From: Janthinobacterium agaricidamnosum
GTDB lineage: Bacteria > Pseudomonadota > Gammaproteobacteria > Burkholderiales > Burkholderiaceae_D
Direction: 5' to 3'
NCBI RefSeq assembly: GCF_003667705.1
Contig: NZ_CP033019.1
Location: 558,001-622,000, forward strand
DNA length: 64,000 nt
How positions within the stretch are numbered: the stretch's first letter is position 1; the number at the start of each line of letters is the position of its first letter. The position numbers were made by a program, and so were the translations under genes. The notes below the pieces were generated by a model. The model was not told the origin of the DNA. It was given only the letters and a program-made list of their open reading frames with translations, and did no database searches. Below are positions 59,472 to 64,000 of the stretch, one piece after another.

Positions 59472-60974
59472 ATGCACAAGAAACTCACTGGCCTGGCGCT
59501 TGGCGCCGCGCTGGCATTGACCGGAACGGCGCAAGCCGCCAAGGCCGTGGCCACTCCGTCTTCCAACGAAGCGGCCACGGCGCGCCATTTTGCCGCCCTG
59601 GTGTCCGGTGCACAGCCGAAGACAGCCGAGTTGAGCCTGTTCTTTTCCATGATGCCCAAGGGCGGTGATTTGCATCACCATTACTCGGGCGCCATTTATG
59701 CCGAGCAATTTCTCGACTGGGTCGACAAGGAAAACTATTGCGTCAACAAGACGACCTACCGCATCGAAAGCAACAAGGACGTCGTGGCGGCCGAGCGCGC
59801 CAAGCCGGCCGCACAGCGCAGCTGCCTGTCGTCCACGGAAGTGTTTGCCGATGCGGGCCTGTATGCGGAATTGCTGCAGCGCTGGTCGACCAAGGATTTC
59901 TATAATCACGGCGCCATCCAGACGCCGCCGGACCGTACCTTTTTTGACACCTTCGGCTACTTCGGTCCCGTGGCGTCGACGAATACGGCCGACGGCCTGA
60001 AAACCCTGAAGCAGCGTGCCATCGCGGAAAACCTCAGCTACATCGAGACGATTTTCGAGCTGTCGCCCTTCGTGCAAAACGCGCAGTTCGACCAGCAAGT
60101 GCTGGCGCCGGGCTTGCCGCCGGCTGCGTTGCAAGCGCTGCTGGCCAGCTGGACCAACAACCTGGACCAGGACGCCAGCTTCCAGAAAAGCATCACCGCC
60201 TACAACGACAATGTGAACGCCAGCAGCGCCGGCATCGACGATGCGCACTTCACCATGCGCTACCAGGCGTATGTGCTGCGTTTCCTGTCGCCATCGCAAG
60301 TGTTCTCGTCCATGGTGGCCGCGTTCAAGGCGGCCAGCCTCAATCCGCTGCTGGTGGGCGTGAACATCGTGGGCCAGGAAAGCGTGAACGTGTCCATGCG
60401 CGATTACAGCTTGCACATGGAAATGTTCAAGTTCCTCAAGACAAAATATCCGAACGTCAAGATCGCCCTGCACGCGGGCGAGCTGGCGCTGGGCATGGTG
60501 CCGCCGGAAGGCATGGCTTTCCATATCGCCGAAGCCGTCGATGTGGCGGGCGCCGACCGTATCGGCCACGGCATGGATATCGCCTACGAGCACAATGCGC
60601 TGGCGACCATGCAAAAGATGCGCGAGCGGGGTATCCCTGTAGAAGTGAACCTGACCAGCAATGATTACATCCTTGGCATCAAGGGCCAGGCCCATCCGGT
60701 CACCCTGTACCGCAAGTATGGCGTGCCCTTCGTGATCTCGACGGACGACGCGGGCGTGTCGCGCAATACCTTGTCGAATGAATACGTGCTGTTTGCCAGC
60801 CAGTACAAGACCGATTATGCGGAAATCAAAAAGCTGTCGTACAACAGCTTGCGCTATTCCTTCCTGGCGGAAGCGGACAAGCAGCGTTTGCTGAAAGCGC
60901 TCGATGCCCGTTTCACCCGGTTTGAAGCGCAAATTGCGGCGGCCGACAAGGCAGGCAAGAGCGGCAAACCGTAA
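59472..60974 (+). CDS. Exported adenosine deaminase-family protein
   Basis: A 500-residue protein of the adenosine/AMP deaminase family with an N-terminal Sec signal (MHKKLTGLALGAALALTGTAQA), so it should work in the periplasm or outside the cell. The active-site motifs are intact: MPKGGDLHHHYSGA (two Zn ligands), ALHAGELALG, DRIGHGMDIAYE and ISTDDAGVSRNTL. It is longer than cytoplasmic Add (about 330) because of an insertion between about residues 70 and 270, similar to ADGF/secreted deaminases. It probably deaminates adenosine from extracellular nucleic acids so that purines can enter the pathway encoded upstream. It ends at a good terminator. Confidence 0.9.
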   Translation: MHKKLTGLALGAALALTGTAQAAKAVATPSSNEAATARHFAALVSGAQPKTAELSLFFSMMPKGGDLHHHYSGAIYAEQFLDWVDKENYCVNKTTYRIESNKDVVAAERAKPAAQRSCLSSTEVFADAGLYAELLQRWSTKDFYNHGAIQTPPDRTFFDTFGYFGPVASTNTADGLKTLKQRAIAENLSYIETIFELSPFVQNAQFDQQVLAPGLPPAALQALLASWTNNLDQDASFQKSITAYNDNVNASSAGIDDAHFTMRYQAYVLRFLSPSQVFSSMVAAFKAASLNPLLVGVNIVGQESVNVSMRDYSLHMEMFKFLKTKYPNVKIALHAGELALGMVPPEGMAFHIAEAVDVAGADRIGHGMDIAYEHNALATMQKMRERGIPVEVNLTSNDYILGIKGQAHPVTLYRKYGVPFVISTDDAGVSRNTLSNEYVLFASQYKTDYAEIKKLSYNSLRYSFLAEADKQRLLKALDARFTRFEAQIAAADKAGKSGKP

Positions 60975-61007
60975 GTTACGCGACGTTCACAACTGATACT
61001 CTCAGGG

Positions 61008-61030
61008 CGGCCGGATCTTCCGGCCGTTTT
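61008..61030 (+). terminator. Intrinsic terminator after the purine operon
   Basis: Stem CGGCCGGA / TCCGGCCG (61008-61015, 61019-61026), 3-nt loop, short T run. Confidence 0.85.
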
Positions 61031-61766
61031 CCATTTCTCCCCTCCCTTTCTTGCAATGTGTTTTTGTTAATGTTGTGGCGGCCATGCGACACAATTAACA
61101 GCAGATACACGACTTTATCCAATTTCCTGGATGAATCAATTTCAAGTACATATTGCTCATTTATAATCTCGCGCCATAAGCCCGAACGCTGTCAGCACGA
61201 TATCAATCCAGCTAGTTACCCCATGCTATTTATATTTTAAATATATAAATATGTAAAAAAAATCGTATTTGTCATCCATTTTTTGATGATGCATAGTGAG
61301 ATGAAGATGATATTAAAAAGTCACAATTCATCTGGGCGATATCGTAAGAAGATGGGTATTTGCAGTAAATAAAGGTGAGATGCAGAGTGAAACAAACAGT
61401 CGCGCAGCTAAATGACGACATTCTTCTGCATTTTGCCGCCGTGTCACAGTCTTGAAATATTTAACAATTACACTCGCGGCTTGCCATGTTGGCCGGCTAA
61501 GCATGTGGGATGAATGACACAGGTGCTAGCGCCCTGGATCATACGGATCGGTAGCAGTTTTTTTCACCGTTATTGTCTGGATATAAATAGTTGTGATGTG
61601 TGGAGCGGCGTTTTGTGATGGTCTTGTCAGGACCGCAGCCAGTCCCGCCGGCGTAACAGTTGCAGCATCGTAAAGAGGAGATCTTGTGTTTGTGTTGCTG
61701 TGCGGCGCAGCCGGACGGTGGGCAATCCAGGATGTTCAAAAATAATAGTCTTTTCTGGGGTTAAAG
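61031..61766. other. Gene-free, AT-rich upstream region of the TonB receptor
   Basis: About 735 bp with strongly AT-rich tracts around 61205-61340. No open frame looks coding. It must contain the promoter of the receptor gene, but I could not fix a convincing -35/-10 pair or a regulator box. Confidence 0.6.
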
Positions 61767-64000
61767 ATGATCAATCACAAGCGACTTCGGCTAACGCAAA
61801 TCGCGTTCAGCCTGTCTATTGCACTGGCGGCGGCACCATCGTTCGCACAGAACACTACGTCTTCCATCGGCGGCCGTATCTCGGCCACCGACGGCAAGCC
61901 GGCAGCTGGTGCCACCGTTACCATCGTGCATACCGAATCGGGTTCCGTCAGCAATGTGACGACCGATGCGGAAGGCCGCTACGTCGCCCGCGGCTTGCGC
62001 GCCGGCGGTCCATACACCATCACCATCACCAAGAATGGTGAAGTGGAAAAACGCGAAGGCGTGTACGTGCAGCTGGCGGAAACGGCCAATGTAGACGCCA
62101 CCCTGGGCGCCCAGATGCAAACCGTAAACGTCACGGGCACGGGCGCACGCGCACAGATTTTTAACCGCAGCAACATGGGTGCGGGCACCAACATTGGCGC
62201 GAACGAATTGGCCATGCAGGCGTCGATCCAGCGCAATCTGCAAGATTACGCCCGTTCCGATCCGCGTGTTTCTCAAACGGACAAAGAGCGCGGCGAATTG
62301 TCCGTTGCCGGTCAAAACTCGCGCTACAACTCGATGACCATCGATGGCGTGGCCGTGAACGATACGTTCGGCCTGGAATCGAACGGCAGCCCGACGGCCA
62401 AGCAGCCGATCTCGATCGATGCGATCCAGTCGGTGCAAGTGAACGTCGCCAATTACGACGTGACGCAAAAAGGCTATACGGGCGCCAATATCAATGCCGT
62501 GACCAAGTCCGGTACCAATGATATCAAGGGCAGCGTCTACTACGTGTTCCGTAATGACAGCATGGCCGGTGACCGTTACGACAACGTCAAAGACAGCTAT
62601 TACGCGCCAGCGCCGTTCCGCGAAACGACCAAGGGTGTTTCCGTCGGCGGCCCGCTGATCAAGGACAAGCTGTTCTTCTTTGCCAACAAGGAAAAGCTGG
62701 AAAGCACTCGCACTGCGCCAAACTTTGGTCCCATTGGCAGCTCGATGACGAACGTCGGTATTACCGAGTCCGCTATTGCCGCTTTACAGACGATTGCCAA
62801 GGATAAGTACAACTTGCCAGTCGGTACCACGGCCGTCCCCGCAGGCACGAAGTTGACGGTAGATGATGTCTTGCTGAAACTGGACTGGAACATCAACGAC
62901 AACCATCGCGCGATGGTTCGCTACTCCAAAACCGATCAATCCGAGCCGATGTTTACCGGTGTATCGGATAGCGGCATCGCCTTGAACTCGGCCTGGCGCT
63001 CGCAGGAAAAGTCGATCGAAACCATCGTCGGCCAGTGGTTTGCCGACTGGACGCCAAATTTCTCGACGGAATTCAAAGTATCGTCGCGCGACTATGAAAG
63101 TCTGCCGAAGAACAATTCCACCCTGCCAACCATGTCCCTCAAGTTTACGGGGGATGTGCCGGCAGGATCGCCTGCAGGCGTGTCGACCAAAGACCGCTAC
63201 CTGAACTTTGGTACCGACCAGTCGTACCAGTTCAACGTCTTGCGCACCAAGACCAAGGATGCCTACCTGGGCGCCAACTGGGCCTTGGGCGATCATGAAG
63301 TCAAGTTCGGCACCGACTTCAGCAAGAACGATGTCTACAATGCGTTCCTGCAGAACATCAACGGCAACTACACCTTCGGCTGTATCAATAATGTCGGATA
63401 CTCGTTTGTCAAACCGAACCCTGACGGCAGCACTACTTTCAACTGCAACAGCTCGGCCGCTCTTCAGGAACAAGCCGTACTGGAAAATTTCCGTACCGGA
63501 CGCCCGAGCTCTTACCAGGTGCAAGTACCGTTGCCAGGTGGCTCGCTGGAAAACGCCATTGCTGATTTCAGCCTGAAAAACTATGGCTTCTTCGCTCAGG
63601 ACGTATGGACCGTCAACAAACAGTTGACCGTGCAGTATGGCGTGCGTGTCGACAAGGCCGGCATCAGCGACCGTCCGCTGTATAACGCTGCTGCGGCTGC
63701 ACCTATGGTGGCTGCCAACGCGCAGACGGGCAAGGCACAAAGCGGTGGTTTTGGCCTGAACAATACGCAAACCATCGATGGTCAGACACTGTGGCAGCCA
63801 CGTGTGGGCTTCAACTACAAGTTTGACAGCGCCCGTCCTACCCAGTTGCGCGGTGGCGTCGGCCTGTTCCAGGGCGCGGCAGCCACGGTCTGGATGTCGA
63901 ACCCGTTCGCCAATCCTGGCGTGGCAACCCGTATCGTCGGTTGCGGCACCAGCGGCTTCAAGGCTTGCCCATCGGTAGGTGGCTTGTTCAATCCTGATCC
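61767..64000 (+). CDS. TonB-dependent receptor with carboxypeptidase-like N-terminal domain, C-terminus beyond window
   Basis: Open from the ATG at 61767 to the window end (744 codons seen). Signal peptide ends AAPSFA. Then follows an extra beta-sandwich domain (about 30-110): SIGGRISATDGKPAAGATVTIVHTESG, TDAEGRYVARGLRAGGPYTI, the CarboxypepD_reg-like module found in Oar/SusC-like receptors. The plug (about 120-250) includes SVAGQNSRYNSMTIDGVAVND and VNVANYDVTQKGYTGANINAVTKSGTN; the barrel follows with long loops (LIKDKLFFFANKEKLE). Oar-type receptors transport or secrete large substrates, and the substrate here is unknown. The distance to the purine operon (790 bp plus terminator) argues against co-transcription. 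Confidence 0.93.
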   Translation, partial: MINHKRLRLTQIAFSLSIALAAAPSFAQNTTSSIGGRISATDGKPAAGATVTIVHTESGSVSNVTTDAEGRYVARGLRAGGPYTITITKNGEVEKREGVYVQLAETANVDATLGAQMQTVNVTGTGARAQIFNRSNMGAGTNIGANELAMQASIQRNLQDYARSDPRVSQTDKERGELSVAGQNSRYNSMTIDGVAVNDTFGLESNGSPTAKQPISIDAIQSVQVNVANYDVTQKGYTGANINAVTKSGTNDIKGSVYYVFRNDSMAGDRYDNVKDSYYAPAPFRETTKGVSVGGPLIKDKLFFFANKEKLESTRTAPNFGPIGSSMTNVGITESAIAALQTIAKDKYNLPVGTTAVPAGTKLTVDDVLLKLDWNINDNHRAMVRYSKTDQSEPMFTGVSDSGIALNSAWRSQEKSIETIVGQWFADWTPNFSTEFKVSSRDYESLPKNNSTLPTMSLKFTGDVPAGSPAGVSTKDRYLNFGTDQSYQFNVLRTKTKDAYLGANWALGDHEVKFGTDFSKNDVYNAFLQNINGNYTFGCINNVGYSFVKPNPDGSTTFNCNSSAALQEQAVLENFRTGRPSSYQVQVPLPGGSLENAIADFSLKNYGFFAQDVWTVNKQLTVQYGVRVDKAGISDRPLYNAAAAAPMVAANAQTGKAQSGGFGLNNTQTIDGQTLWQPRVGFNYKFDSARPTQLRGGVGLFQGAAATVWMSNPFANPGVATRIVGCGTSGFKACPSVGGLFNPD

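Noticed and set aside
61539..61739. Small minus-strand gene upstream of the TonB receptor
   Set aside because: 66 codons without a ribosome-binding site or recognisable features; likely chance.

Overview
The window looks like chromosomal DNA of a high-GC betaproteobacterium. The two 16S genes, the Ile(GAT)/Ala(TGC) spacer tRNAs and the gene content point to Oxalobacteraceae, and from memory of the 16S signature most likely Janthinobacterium or a close relative. The identification was not searched. Gene density is normal, most coding DNA is GC-rich, and almost every gene is intact. Only the first gene (TetR regulator) and the last (TonB-dependent receptor) are cut by the window edges.

Layout. 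0-5.2 kb: partial TetR regulator, a gene-free AT-richer stretch with a promoter/palindrome, an orphan PilC/GspF-type protein, a DHA2-type drug exporter and a divergent lipoprotein. 5.2-18.1 kb: a minus-strand vitamin B12 uptake and salvage locus. cobT-cobS-cobC come first; then a cobalamin riboswitch leads into btuB-btuC-btuD-cobO-cobU-cbiB-cobD-btuF-(leaderless btuF paralogue)-cobQ. No corrin-ring synthesis genes are present. 18.2-23.9 kb: first rrn operon. 24-30 kb: RNA-repair locus, with rtcR divergent from a sigma-54-promoted rsr (Ro60/TROVE)-[repeated structured RNA]-rtcB-rtcA. 30-45.6 kb: a PQQ-dependent alcohol-oxidation locus: cytochrome c PedF, a periplasmic binding protein, a PqqU-type TonB receptor, a YVTN beta-propeller, ExaC aldehyde dehydrogenase, a DUF779 protein, a quinoprotein alcohol dehydrogenase of lanthanide type, a porin, a NosR-like Fe-S/FMN membrane protein, an ApbE-like protein and an AcoR-like sigma-54 activator. 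45.8-51.5 kb: second rrn operon in the same orientation. 51.6-61 kb: purine catabolism (uraH, puuE, xdhA, xdhB, xdhC, guaD, exported adenosine deaminase). 61.8 kb-end: a large Oar-like TonB-dependent receptor.

How it works together. Sigma-54 is the common regulatory theme of the middle of the window. I read seven -24/-12 elements with exact GG-N10-GC spacing: one in front of rsr and six distributed over the alcohol-oxidation locus, including one in front of its presumed activator gene. In the alcohol locus, the porin would admit substrate, the quinoprotein would oxidise alcohol in the periplasm and pass electrons to PedF, the aldehyde would be oxidised by ExaC, and PqqU would import the cofactor. 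The NosR/ApbE-like pair is an unexplained electron-transfer module here. The purine genes run from adenosine and guanine through xanthine and urate products to allantoin, but uricase and the OHCU decarboxylase are not in the window.

The items I would look at first are: the three-unit covarying RNA repeat between rsr and rtcB, which is placed where Ro-associated Y RNAs are encoded in other bacteria; the sigma-54 regulon of the alcohol locus; the lanthanide-type alcohol dehydrogenase together with a PQQ importer; and the non-identical rrn operons, of which one carries an enlarged 23S helix in the classical intervening-sequence position.
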